A stretch of 64,000 bases of DNA from Streptomyces sp. TBY4 (GCF_024213195.1 NZ_JANAVF010000003.1:333420-397419); one strand, 5' to 3'. Shown: positions 33,469-42,701, numbered from the stretch's first letter. Notes: generated by a model from the letters alone, not told the origin. Made by a program: numbers and translations.

Positions 33469-36400
33469 TGGGCTGGCAGGATTTCGTTCCGGACGTCATC
33501 GAGGACGGCATCGAGAAGGGTGCGGAGGCGGTCGGCGACGCGGTCGAGTGGGCCGGTGACAAGACGGCCGGTCTCGCCGAGAACGTCGGCCTGGACGATG
33601 CGGGCGACTGGATCCGCGACAAGAGCCGCTCGGCCGCCAACCAACTGGGTGCCGATGTCGCCGAGTTGGAGCTCGGCCAGACGGAGGAGCCGAACAAGCT
33701 GGTCTACGGCAGCGTGTCGAAGATCCGCGCGCAGGTCTCGCATCTGAACGACTTCAAGGCCTCCTTCGACAAGGTCGGCAACGGCCTGAAGGGGATGGGG
33801 GAGCCGGAGGGTCTGAAGGGCAAGACGGCCGATTCCTTCCGGGAGGCGGTGGCGAAGGAGCCGCCGCGCTGGTTCAAGGCGGCGGAGGCCTTCGGGAAGG
33901 CCGCCGACGCGATGGGCCGGTTCGCGGAGACCGTGGAGTGGGCCCAGGGCCAGGCCAGGGAGGCGCTGGAGGAGTACAACCGGGCGAAGAAGGTGTCCTC
34001 GGAGGCCCGCACCGCGCACAACAAGCTGGTCGACACCTACAACGACGCGCTGAAGGCGAAGCAGGACCCGCTGCCGCCCCGCCCGTCGGAGAACTTCACC
34101 GACCCGGGCACCTCGATCGCGGCGGCCGCGCAGGACAAGCTCGACAGTGCCCGCAAGCAGCGCAACGAGGTCGCGGAGACGGTCCGTACGGCGGTGCGGG
34201 CGGCGCGGGACGCGGCTCCGCCGAAGCCCTCGTACGCGAAGCAGCTCGGCGACGGCATGGACTACATGGACCTCGCCAAGACGCACCTGGCGGGCGGTGT
34301 GTTCAAGGGCGCGGCGGGGATCGTCAACTTCGCGCGGGCGCTGAACCCGATGGATCCGTACAACCTGACGCATCCGGCCGAGTACGTGACGAACCTGAAC
34401 TCGACGGCGGCGGGTCTGGTCGTGATGGCCAACGACCCGCTGGGCGCGGGCAAGAAGATGCTCGACGAGTTCATGAAGGACCCCTCCGAGGGCATCGGCA
34501 AGCTGATCCCGGAACTGATCGGCACCAAGGGCCTGGGCTCGCTGAAGAAGGTCGGCTCGGCCGCCTCGCACCTCGACGACCTCAAGGGCCCGGGCCGCCA
34601 GGCGCTCGAGGGCGACGGTCCGGACCTGCACAAGACCCCGGACGGGGAGAAGGCCACGGGGCACACCGACCCGGTGGACCTGGCCACCGGCCGGATGTTC
34701 CTGCCGCAGACCGACATCGTCCTGCCGGGCACCCTGCCGCTGGTCTTCACCCGGCGTGCGGAGTCCGGTTACACGGCGGGCCGCTGGTTCGGCCCGTCGT
34801 GGTCCTCCACCATCGACCAGCACCTGGAGATCGACGCGGAGGGCGTCGTCCTCGTCGCCGAGGACGGGCTCGTGGTCGCCTATCCGCACCCGGCGCCCGG
34901 CCTGCCCGTGCTGCCCGCCACCGGTCCGCTCCGTCCGCTGGAGCGGACACCGGACGGCGACTGGACGGTGACGGACCCCGCGTCGGGGCAGGTGCGCCGG
35001 TTCGGCAGGCCCGCGGACGGTGCGGGCGAGGCCGCGGAGGACGGCATCGCGCCGATCGTCCAGCTGGACGACCGCAACGGCAACCACATCCTCTTCGAGT
35101 ACGACACCGAGGGCGTGCCGCTGGGCATGGCCCACTCCGGCGGCTACCACCTCCGCTTCGAGACCGCCGGGGGCCGGATCACCGGCCTGCACCTGACCGG
35201 CGGCCCGCGCGTCCTCGCGTACGGCTACACCGACGGGAACCTGACGGAGATCGTCAATTCCTCGGGCCGGCCGCTGAGCCTGGTCTACGACGACCGCGGC
35301 CGCATCACGTCCTGGACCGACACCAACGGCAGCCGCTACACCTACGCCTACGACGACCAGGACCGCTGCGTCGCCGAAGGCGGGGAGGCCGGCCACCTCG
35401 CCCTCACCCTCGACTACGACGGGCGCGACCCGGAGACCGGCCACCGCGTCACCGCCGTCACCACCGCCGACGGGCACACCCGGCGCTACGTGATCGACGG
35501 GCGGTGCCGGATCGTCGCCGAGGCCGACCCGCTCGGCAACGTCACCCACTACCGGTACGACAGCGCCGGACGCGTGATCAGCCGCACCGACGCCCTCGGC
35601 GCCACCTCGCTCCAGGAGTACGACGGGGAGGGGCGGATCACCCGCTCGATCCGTCCCGACGGCCGCACCGCCGGCACCGAGTACGACGGACTCGGCCTGC
35701 CGGTACGGGTGGCCAACGCGGACGGCACGGTCATCCGCCAGAGCTTCGACGCGCGCGGCAACCGCACCTCGCTCACCACCTCGACGGGTGCGGTCACCAC
35801 CTTCGGCTACGACGAGCGCGGTCACGTCACCACCGTGACGAACCCGCTGGGCGACGTCAGCCGCTACACCACCGACGCGGCCGGTCTGCCGCTCACCGTC
35901 TCGGACCCGCTCGGAGCCACCTCCCGGTTCGAGCGCGACGCCTTCGGGCGCCCGGTGCGCGTGACCGACCCGGTCGGCGGCGTGACGACCATGGAGTGGA
36001 CCCCGGAGGGCCGGCCCGCCCGCCGGGTGGACCCGGACGGCGCCGTATCGCTGTGGACGTACGACGGCGAGGGCAACTGCACCTCCTTCACCGACCCGGC
36101 GGGCGGGACGACCCGCTTCGAGTACACCCACTTCGACCTGCTCGCGGCCCGGACCGGACCCGACGGCGTCCGGTACGAGTACACCTACGATGCGCTGCTG
36201 CGGCTGACGGGTGTACGCAACCCCCAGGGCCTGACCTGGGAGTACGTCTACGACCCGGCGGGCCGGCTGATCTCGGAGACCGACTTCGACGGCCTGACGC
36301 TGAGCTACTCCTACGACCCGACCGGGCGGCTGCGCTCGCGCGTGAACGGGCTGGGCGAGGAGATCGCCTACGAGCGGGACGTGCTCGGCCGGATCATCCG

Positions 36401-38222
36401 CAAGACCTCCCCCACCGGCACCGCGACCTTCGAGTTCGACGTCTTCGACCTGCCGGCGGCGGCGGTCTCCTCCGACGGCACCAGGCTGGTCCGCATCCGC
36501 GACCGGCACGGGCGACTGGTCGAGGAGCAGGTCGACGGCCGTACGGTCCGCTACGCGTACGACGAGCTGAGCCGCCCGCTGGGCCTGACCACCCCCACCG
36601 GCGCGGAAGCCCGCTGGACCTACGACGCGGGCGGTCACCGCACCGCGCTCACCGCCTCGGGCCGCCGGCTGACCTTCGAGCGGGACGCGGCCGGCCACGA
36701 ACTGACGCGGCGCATCGGCACCACCACGGAGCTCCACCACACCTACGACCCGGCGGGCCGGCTCACGACCCGCCACGTCACCGGCTCCGACCAGCGCACC
36801 CTGCTGCGCCGCGGCTACAGCTACCGGGCCGACGGCAACCTGCTGGGGATCGACGACGCGCAGACGGGTCCGCGGACCTTCACCCTGGACCCCGCCTCCC
36901 GGATCACCGCCGTGGACGCCGCCTCCTGGTCGGAGCGGTACGCCTACGACGAGGCGGGCAACCAGACCTCGGCGGCCTGGCCGGAGCAGCTGGGCTCGGA
37001 GGCCACCGGCGAGCGCGCCTACACCGGCACGCGGATCCACCGCGCCGGCCGGGTCCGCTACGAGCACGACGCCCAGGGCCGCGTGATCCTGCGGCAGAAG
37101 TCCCGGCTCTCCAGGAAGCCGGACACCTGGCACTACACCTGGGACGCGGACGACCGCCTCACCGAGGTCACCACCCCGGACGGGACGCGGTGGCGCTACC
37201 GCTACGACGCGCTGGGCCGGCGTGCCGCGAAGCAGCGGCTCGCGCCGGGCACCGCCGATGTTTCACGTGAAACAACGTCGGCCCCCGCTCCGGCGGAGGC
37301 GGTCGCGGTGGTCGTGGAGGAGACCGTCTTCACCTGGGACGGCCCCACCCTGATCGAGCAGACGACGCGCTCGGCGGACAGCCCGCACGAGGTCACGCTG
37401 AGCTGGACGCACTCCGGGCTGCACCCGCTCACCCAGGTGGAGTCCATCCGCGGGGCGTCCCAGGAGGAGATCGACTCCCGGTTCTTCGCCATCGTCACGG
37501 ACCTGGTCGGCACGCCGACCGAGCTGATCGACGAGCGGGGCGAGGTCGCCTGGCGCACCCGCGCGACGGTCTGGGGCACGACGAGCTGGAACCGGGACGC
37601 CTCCGCCTACACCCCGCTGCGCTTCCCGGGCCAGTACCACGACCCGGAAACCGGCCTCCACCACAACTACTTCCGCACCTACGACCCGGAGACGGCCCGC
37701 TACCTCACGGGCGACCCCCTGGGCCTCGCCCCGTCCCCGAACCCGGTCGCCTACGTCTCCAACCCGCACGTGTGGGCGGACCCGCTGGGGCTGAGCCCTT
37801 GCCCGAAGGAGGAGCAGAAGGCACTGCCCCGGGCCCGGCCCGAACGCGAGGAGACCCAGCCACACCTGGAGGGGTCGACGATCGTCGCGCGCTTCGCCCA
37901 GCCGGGCGAGGAGTTCAACATGGTGATCGCACCCGGTCAGCGAGGCCCGGGAGGATTCGGCACCTTCGACGACGTGCCCAACCAGCAGTACGTCCGCGAT
38001 CAGATGGCCGTCCGCACCGACTGGAAATCCGACGTCTCTCTCCTGCAGCGTTACCGCATTTCCGACGGTGACCCGATCCTCGTCCAGGAGAGCATCATCG
38101 GGCCCCAGATGGACCCGAAGCTGGGTCGGCTGCCCGGTGGCGGGACCCAGATTGAGATCATGGAATTCGATGACCGATCCCGACTGATTCCGGTCGGCCC
38201 ACCCACGGAGATCCCCAAATGA
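33468..38222 (+). CDS. Rhs-repeat polymorphic toxin
   Basis: A 1,584-residue Rhs/YD-repeat toxin. Residues 1 to about 400 are a helical, non-signal-peptide N-terminus with WXG-like helices (LKGKTADSFREAVAKEPPRWF), followed by a DUF6531-type entry region (TDPVDLATGRMFLPQTDIVLPGTLPLVFTRR). Residues about 420-1430 carry repeated YDxxGRL-type YD motifs that wrap the toxin. The shell ends at NPVAYVSNPHVWADPLGL (about residue 1438), and residues 1443-1584 are the variable toxin. A PGGG-x-Q motif (LPGGGTQIEI) near the end recalls ADP-ribosyltransferase-type Rhs toxins, tentative. Two immunity genes follow at once. A perfect parS site lies inside it. Confidence 0.88.
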   Translation: MGWQDFVPDVIEDGIEKGAEAVGDAVEWAGDKTAGLAENVGLDDAGDWIRDKSRSAANQLGADVAELELGQTEEPNKLVYGSVSKIRAQVSHLNDFKASFDKVGNGLKGMGEPEGLKGKTADSFREAVAKEPPRWFKAAEAFGKAADAMGRFAETVEWAQGQAREALEEYNRAKKVSSEARTAHNKLVDTYNDALKAKQDPLPPRPSENFTDPGTSIAAAAQDKLDSARKQRNEVAETVRTAVRAARDAAPPKPSYAKQLGDGMDYMDLAKTHLAGGVFKGAAGIVNFARALNPMDPYNLTHPAEYVTNLNSTAAGLVVMANDPLGAGKKMLDEFMKDPSEGIGKLIPELIGTKGLGSLKKVGSAASHLDDLKGPGRQALEGDGPDLHKTPDGEKATGHTDPVDLATGRMFLPQTDIVLPGTLPLVFTRRAESGYTAGRWFGPSWSSTIDQHLEIDAEGVVLVAEDGLVVAYPHPAPGLPVLPATGPLRPLERTPDGDWTVTDPASGQVRRFGRPADGAGEAAEDGIAPIVQLDDRNGNHILFEYDTEGVPLGMAHSGGYHLRFETAGGRITGLHLTGGPRVLAYGYTDGNLTEIVNSSGRPLSLVYDDRGRITSWTDTNGSRYTYAYDDQDRCVAEGGEAGHLALTLDYDGRDPETGHRVTAVTTADGHTRRYVIDGRCRIVAEADPLGNVTHYRYDSAGRVISRTDALGATSLQEYDGEGRITRSIRPDGRTAGTEYDGLGLPVRVANADGTVIRQSFDARGNRTSLTTSTGAVTTFGYDERGHVTTVTNPLGDVSRYTTDAAGLPLTVSDPLGATSRFERDAFGRPVRVTDPVGGVTTMEWTPEGRPARRVDPDGAVSLWTYDGEGNCTSFTDPAGGTTRFEYTHFDLLAARTGPDGVRYEYTYDALLRLTGVRNPQGLTWEYVYDPAGRLISETDFDGLTLSYSYDPTGRLRSRVNGLGEEIAYERDVLGRIIRKTSPTGTATFEFDVFDLPAAAVSSDGTRLVRIRDRHGRLVEEQVDGRTVRYAYDELSRPLGLTTPTGAEARWTYDAGGHRTALTASGRRLTFERDAAGHELTRRIGTTTELHHTYDPAGRLTTRHVTGSDQRTLLRRGYSYRADGNLLGIDDAQTGPRTFTLDPASRITAVDAASWSERYAYDEAGNQTSAAWPEQLGSEATGERAYTGTRIHRAGRVRYEHDAQGRVILRQKSRLSRKPDTWHYTWDADDRLTEVTTPDGTRWRYRYDALGRRAAKQRLAPGTADVSRETTSAPAPAEAVAVVVEETVFTWDGPTLIEQTTRSADSPHEVTLSWTHSGLHPLTQVESIRGASQEEIDSRFFAIVTDLVGTPTELIDERGEVAWRTRATVWGTTSWNRDASAYTPLRFPGQYHDPETGLHHNYFRTYDPETARYLTGDPLGLAPSPNPVAYVSNPHVWADPLGLSPCPKEEQKALPRARPEREETQPHLEGSTIVARFAQPGEEFNMVIAPGQRGPGGFGTFDDVPNQQYVRDQMAVRTDWKSDVSLLQRYRISDGDPILVQESIIGPQMDPKLGRLPGGGTQIEIMEFDDRSRLIPVGPPTEIPK
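37259..37274. other. parS site (ParB-binding palindrome), 16/16 match, inside the Rhs gene
   Basis: TGTTTCACGTGAAACA is a perfect 16-bp palindrome identical to the parS consensus. It encodes DVSRETT within the Rhs shell, in an otherwise variable protein, and lies about 23.5 kb from the site at 13766. Confidence 0.93.
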
Positions 38223-38629
38223 CAGAAGCAGATCCCGGTGTCGTGGTCACCTGGGCCCCGGGCGACACCACGGTCCGCTGGAGCGGTCCGGAGGGGAGCG
38301 TCGAGAAGTCGTACGAGCGTCCGCCGCAGGATGTCATGGCGTGGCGGGAGTACGACGAGACGCTGGTCGTCGTGGTGGAAGCCATCAACACCGCACCGTT
38401 CACCCCGTCGGACAACGCGGTGGTCTACCGGGCCGATGGCTCGGAGCGGTTCCGGCTGCACCCGCCGCGCGGCCTGGTGTACACGCCGAGCGACGTGCAC
38501 GGCTTCTACCTTGCGGTGCCGCAGGACGGGCGCCCGCTCATGATCATGGTCACGCGCAACGCGGGCGATTTCCAGGGCAGGATCGACCTGGAAACCGGCG
38601 AGATCGTCGACACCAACCAGTGGCGATGA
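38219..38629 (+). CDS. Probable Rhs immunity protein 1
   Basis: A 136-residue protein whose ATG overlaps the Rhs stop codon (ATGA), the expected place for the antitoxin of a polymorphic toxin. It has no known fold signature. Key shared features with the next gene are PG-TTVRWSGP-GSVEK, ALVVVVEA, NAVVYR-DGSERFRL and GRPLMIM...GDFQGRID. About 55-60% of positions look the same between the two by eye. Neutralising the Rhs C-terminal domain by binding is inferred from position. Confidence 0.65.
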   Translation: MTEADPGVVVTWAPGDTTVRWSGPEGSVEKSYERPPQDVMAWREYDETLVVVVEAINTAPFTPSDNAVVYRADGSERFRLHPPRGLVYTPSDVHGFYLAVPQDGRPLMIMVTRNAGDFQGRIDLETGEIVDTNQWR

Positions 38630-39039
38630 ACCAGGGCGGTGAGGGTCCCGACGTGGTGATCGACTGGACCGAGGGTGATACCACGGTCCGGTGGAGCGGG
38701 CCGGACGGGTCCGTCGAGAAGACGCACGCGCTTGCGCCCACGTCGGTCCTGGCGTGGCACGAGGACGGCGAGACGCTCGTGCTGGTGGTGGAGGCCCTGG
38801 ACTTCACGCCGGACTCGCCGAAGGACAACGCGGTGGTCTACCGGCCCGACGGCTCGGAGCGGTTCCGGCTGTGCCCGCCGGGTGACCTGATGCCGGGCCT
38901 GAAGGACGTGGACGGGTTCTTCCCCGCCTTCCTGTCGAAAGGGCGGCCTCTCATGATCATGGCCACGGGCGCGGGTGATTTCCAGGGTCGGATCGATCCC
39001 GCCACGGGCGAGATCGTCGAGACCAACCGCTGGCGCTGA
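38626..39039 (+). CDS. Probable Rhs immunity protein 2 (tandem paralogue)
   Basis: A 137-residue paralogue of the upstream immunity protein. Its ATG overlaps that gene's stop (ATGA), so both are translated together. Shared blocks: TTVRWSGPDGSVEK, ETLVLVVEA, NAVVYRPDGSERFRLCPP, KGRPLMIMATGAGDFQGRIDPATGEIVETNRWR. Tandem immunity duplication is a way to keep a guard against variant toxins from rivals (inference). It is followed by 288 bp without an obvious gene. Confidence 0.6.
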   Translation: MNQGGEGPDVVIDWTEGDTTVRWSGPDGSVEKTHALAPTSVLAWHEDGETLVLVVEALDFTPDSPKDNAVVYRPDGSERFRLCPPGDLMPGLKDVDGFFPAFLSKGRPLMIMATGAGDFQGRIDPATGEIVETNRWR

Positions 39040-39327
39040 GCCGCTGGTAGGTCCCGAGAGAGGTGGCCGGGTCACCACCGCCGCGACCTTCCCGGCGGTG
39101 TGGGTGTGGTCCGGTCACCATCGGATGGTGCCGATGGACGGTTCTGGCCCGGTGCGGCGGGCCGGGCTCCGCCCCGTGGACCGCCGGGGGCCGTGGGATA
39201 TGCCGGTCTGATGGTCCGCCCTGCACGCAGGGGCGAATGTGTGTGACGGGTCCACCTGGTTCTCGGACCGCTCCCGACCGCAGGGTTGAGGAGCTGGAGA
39301 GAACACGGGGGAAGGGATGGATCCGTA
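39040..39327. other. Gene-free stretch between immunity genes and IS701-like gene
   Basis: About 288 bp with no credible gene. GGGGGAAGGGATGG before the ATG at 39328 is the ribosome site for the next gene. No inverted repeats flanking the IS701-like gene were recognised here. Confidence 0.5.
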
Positions 39328-40482
39328 ATGACCGTCGCGAGTCTTGAACGCCTGGACTCCCTGAGCAGCCGCTTCGTACCGGACCTGGTCGTGGGCGAGC
39401 TGTGCGCCGAACTGTTCGCCTCGCTGCCGCGGAGCGACCAGCGGCGCAAGGGGGAGCTGTACCTGCGCGGGCTGCTGCAGGCCGAGGGACGCAAGTCGAT
39501 CCGGAACATCGCCGCGTACGTGGGGGACCGGGCGGCCGAGCAGAGCCTGCACCACTTCGTGGTCTCGTCCACCTGGGACTGGGGGCGGGTGCGGGCCGCG
39601 CTCGCCCGTTACCTGGAGCGGGCCCTGCGGCCCCAGGCATGGGTGGTGCAGCCCATGGTGATCTCGAAGGCCGGCACGGAGTCGGTGGGCGTCGACCGCC
39701 GGTTCGTGCCCGAACTCGGCCAGGTGGTCAACAGCCAGGCTGCGTACGGCATCTGGTCCGTGGGGGACGGACAGAGCTGCCCGGTGAACTGGCGCCTCAC
39801 CCTCTCCCAGAAGTGGCGCGACAGCCTCGGCCCGGGCACGTCGAACACCGAGGTCTCGGAACTGGCGGCCACCCCGCTGGAGTTGATCGCCGGAGCGGTG
39901 GAGGAGCTGCGGGGGTGGACGGGTCAGACCCGCCGGCCCGTGGTGCTCGACCTTCCCGACCTCGACCCCGCGGCGGTCGCACGGCGCCTCGAGCCGGGCG
40001 GAACGCACTTCGTGGCCCCGGCCCGCGGCTCCCTGCGGGTCCGGTGCGTGGACGCGGTCCTGCCGGGCGCGGCCAACCGCGAACTCGCCGCGCACCAGCT
40101 GCTCCTGATGGCACGCACCCTGCGCCGGCCGGTGACCTGGCGGGACCCGGCGACCGGCCGGCCCCGGGTCAGCCTGGTGGTCGCCGTACGCGTGGAGCTG
40201 CCGAACGCCCCCCGGCCGCAGCTGCTGTTCGGCGAGTGGAGCGATCCGCGCGGCTGGCCCGACCAGTGCTGGGTCACCGACATGACGCAGGCGCCCCCGA
40301 GCGCGCTGCTGCGCCTGGCGAAGCAGGCGCTGCAGGTCGAGGCCGACTTCGCCAACATCGCCCAGCCGGTGGGGCTCACCGACTTCGGCGGGCGCTCCTT
40401 CGAGGGCTGGCACCGGCACACCACCCTGGCCTCCGCCGCGCACGCGGTCCGGGTGCTCACCCCGCGCGCGGCGGACCAGTGA
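39328..40482 (+). CDS. IS701-like transposase homologue, catalytically degenerate (probably domesticated)
   Basis: A 384-residue protein with the overall plan of IS701-type DDE transposases: the N-terminal helix region, QAAYGIWSVGDGQSCPVNWRL in the middle and GGRSFEGWHRHTTLASAAHAV near the C-terminus, which matches the conserved GRSxxGWHxH end. The first catalytic motif, normally DDTGFPK, is here QPMVISK (residues 108-114), so the metal-binding Asp pair is lost. The frame is otherwise intact. Streptomycete secondary-metabolite clusters often carry such proteins at their border; a regulatory or structural role is inferred, not shown. It converges on the PucR-type regulator with a 9-bp gap. Confidence 0.72.
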   Translation: MTVASLERLDSLSSRFVPDLVVGELCAELFASLPRSDQRRKGELYLRGLLQAEGRKSIRNIAAYVGDRAAEQSLHHFVVSSTWDWGRVRAALARYLERALRPQAWVVQPMVISKAGTESVGVDRRFVPELGQVVNSQAAYGIWSVGDGQSCPVNWRLTLSQKWRDSLGPGTSNTEVSELAATPLELIAGAVEELRGWTGQTRRPVVLDLPDLDPAAVARRLEPGGTHFVAPARGSLRVRCVDAVLPGAANRELAAHQLLLMARTLRRPVTWRDPATGRPRVSLVVAVRVELPNAPRPQLLFGEWSDPRGWPDQCWVTDMTQAPPSALLRLAKQALQVEADFANIAQPVGLTDFGGRSFEGWHRHTTLASAAHAVRVLTPRAADQ

Positions 40483-40491
40483 CGGTGCGCC

Positions 40492-42417
40492 TCAGCTGAT
40501 GGGCTGCTTGTTCTGGCGCCGCCGCTCCTGGTTGAGGGCCCGCCGGGTGCGCTGGAGCTGGAGGGCGAGCTGTACCTGGAGGGCCTGGGTCGGCTTCTGC
40601 CAGTCCTCGCCGAGTATCTCGGTGATCCGCTCCAGTCGTCGGGAGACGGTGTTGGGGTGGACGTGCAGTGACTCCGCAGCCCGGGAGGGGCTGTTGGCCG
40701 AGGCGAAGTACGCCTCCATGGTGCGGATCAGCTCGGTGTACTGCTGGTCGTCGTAGTCGAGCACCGGACCGATGGTGTCGTTGATGAACCCGGCTATGTT
40801 CGGCTTCTCGGAGAGCAGGACACCGAGGAAGCCGAGCTCTTCCGGGGAGGCGCTGCTGCCGGGGCCGGTGAGTGCGGCCACCGCGTCCAGGCAGCGACGG
40901 GCCTCCTGGTACAGGTGGACGATGCCCGCCGGGCTGTCGGTGGGTCCGGCCGAACCGGCGGTCACCGGCTTGCCGAGCACCTCGGAGAGCTCCTTGGACG
41001 CCGTCCGGGCGATGTCGCCCGCCGCGGTGCCGGGGAGCAGCAGCACCACGAGGTCGCCGTCCACGCTCTTGAGGCCGTGGTGGCGGTTGGCGTACGAGGC
41101 GGCCCAGGCGGCCACGCGGCCCTGGATGCCGCCCTCGGGGCGGGCGATCACGACGACGTGGGGTTCGTCCAGGTTGAGCCCGAGGCGGCGGCTCTGCTCC
41201 GCGATGAGCGTCGGGGACAGCGACGGGCCGCGCAGCAGGTCGTGGAAGAACTCGTCGCGCAGGAGGCCTTCGGTGGCGGCCATGCCCTGGGTCATCAGCA
41301 GCACGACGGCCGTCACCTGGGCGGTGAGTGCCAGGAGCTGCAGGCGGTGGTCGGTGACCGGTGCGTCGGTGGCGAGGACGAGGGTGCCCAGCATCTCGTC
41401 GCCCGCGGCGACCGAGGCCACCCACACCCCGTCGCCCGCGCTGCGGGGCTGCCGGTCGGTGTGCGCGTCCAGCAGGGCCGTACGGACCTTGGCCTCGTCG
41501 AGTTCCGGGAGGCCGGCGCCCGGGCAGGCGAGGGTGCGGCCGGCCGCGTCCCGGACGAGGAGGGTGCCGCCGAGGTCCTTGACCGCCTCGGAGGCGAGGT
41601 TGCCGAGGCCGCCGCCGCCCAGCACGAGGTCGAGCAGGCGGCCGTGCGCCTCCCGGAGGCGGCGGGCGGTCATGGAGGAGTCCAGGGCGCGGGAGGTGTC
41701 CTGTTCCAGCGAGACCACCTCGTACCGGGTCTGCTCCAGCAGCCGGGCCTTCTCGATCGCAACCGTCGCGAGGTCGGCGAGGGAGCTCATGAGGGAGGTC
41801 TCGTCGGGTGTGAAGTGCCGGACGTTGCGGTCCGCGACGTACAGGGCGCCCCACGTCGTGCCCTGGTGCCGGAGCGGGATGGCCATGACGGCGTGCAGGC
41901 CCTCGGCCATGACCACTTCGTCGATGACCTTGCTGTGCCGGAAGCTCTGGTCGTTCATGTAATCGGCCGACCAGAACGGCGAGGCCCCGTCGACGGCCCG
42001 CTTGCCGACGCCGCCGTCCAGCGGCACGGCGAAGCCGATGGTCAGCGCCGAGGCGTGGCCGTCGGCCGAACGCACCAGGGAGCAGCCGCTCTCGGGGTCG
42101 TCGAGGGCCACCCAGGCCATGTCCAGCCCGAGCAGCAGCCGGGCCCGTCGCGTGATCACCTTGAGCAGGGCGTCCACGTCGTACGGAAGCGTCAGGTCGC
42201 GCGCGGTGTCCACGAGGGCGGCCAGGCCGGCCTCGCGCTGCTGGCGCCGGACGAAGAGTGCCCGTACTCCAAGGCTTTGGTCCCTCGCCCTGGTCAACTG
42301 GGCGAGTGCGGCCCCGGACATGCCGGATTCGCGAGCCTTGCGCACGACTTCCTCGAAGGCGGCCGCAGGTGCCTCTCTGTTCAGCAGTTCCAGCATCTCG
42401 TAGGCATGGTCGACCAT
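40492..42417 (-). CDS. GAF and PucR/CdaR-type helix-turn-helix regulator
   Basis: A 641-residue one-component regulator. An N-terminal helical region (1-60) precedes a GAF-type sensor domain (about 70-210, LPYDVDALLKVITRRARLLLG, IPLRHQGTTWGALYVADRNVRHFTPDE), then a middle region (about 230-540) and a C-terminal PucR-type helix-turn-helix (TMEAYFASANSPSRAAESLHVHPNTVSRRLERITEILGEDW, about 575-620). It is divergent from the methyltransferase that starts the chorismate cluster, so it is the likely pathway regulator. The ATG at 42417 follows GGGGGGC; the frame could extend upstream to 42510 without a ribosome site. Confidence 0.82.
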   Translation of the reverse strand: MVDHAYEMLELLNREAPAAAFEEVVRKARESGMSGAALAQLTRARDQSLGVRALFVRRQQREAGLAALVDTARDLTLPYDVDALLKVITRRARLLLGLDMAWVALDDPESGCSLVRSADGHASALTIGFAVPLDGGVGKRAVDGASPFWSADYMNDQSFRHSKVIDEVVMAEGLHAVMAIPLRHQGTTWGALYVADRNVRHFTPDETSLMSSLADLATVAIEKARLLEQTRYEVVSLEQDTSRALDSSMTARRLREAHGRLLDLVLGGGGLGNLASEAVKDLGGTLLVRDAAGRTLACPGAGLPELDEAKVRTALLDAHTDRQPRSAGDGVWVASVAAGDEMLGTLVLATDAPVTDHRLQLLALTAQVTAVVLLMTQGMAATEGLLRDEFFHDLLRGPSLSPTLIAEQSRRLGLNLDEPHVVVIARPEGGIQGRVAAWAASYANRHHGLKSVDGDLVVLLLPGTAAGDIARTASKELSEVLGKPVTAGSAGPTDSPAGIVHLYQEARRCLDAVAALTGPGSSASPEELGFLGVLLSEKPNIAGFINDTIGPVLDYDDQQYTELIRTMEAYFASANSPSRAAESLHVHPNTVSRRLERITEILGEDWQKPTQALQVQLALQLQRTRRALNQERRRQNKQPIS

Positions 42418-42701
42418 GTCTTTCGCCCCCCGGTTAACAAACCCTTCACAACCGCACCTTTTGACGGTCCAATCGATCTCTGGCCTGCATGAACGTAGCC
42501 CTTGTGGCAAGTTATGGTCAAGAAACGCGTAGGGCGTTGACCGAGGTCAGGGACGCGGAGGGTGATCGGGCCACCACTGTTCATGACAGACGCTGTCACC
42601 TGGACACCTTCTGGCGGATGGCGCAGCAACGGCAGGGTGATCACCGAGCGCCGCGGTGCCGTCACCAGCGCGACCATCACTGCCGATGTTGGAGAACTCC
42701 C
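42418..42701. promoter_or_regulatory. Divergent regulator / cluster promoter with candidate operator
   Basis: The 284-bp gap holds TGACAGACGCTGTCA (42584-42598), a TGACAG-3-CTGTCA inverted repeat about 105 bp before the methyltransferase start. GGAGA at 42690 is its ribosome site. The same TGACAG/CTGTCA half-sites occur at 61681-61723 in another cluster promoter. Confidence 0.5.

Noticed and set aside
33324..37133. 1,269-codon open frame antisense to the Rhs gene
   Set aside because: A mirror frame of YD repeats, rich in Val/Gly/Arg, with no domain; the Rhs frame explains the region.
39328..40482. An active insertion sequence
   Set aside because: The first catalytic Asp motif is missing and no terminal inverted repeats or target duplications were recognised around it.
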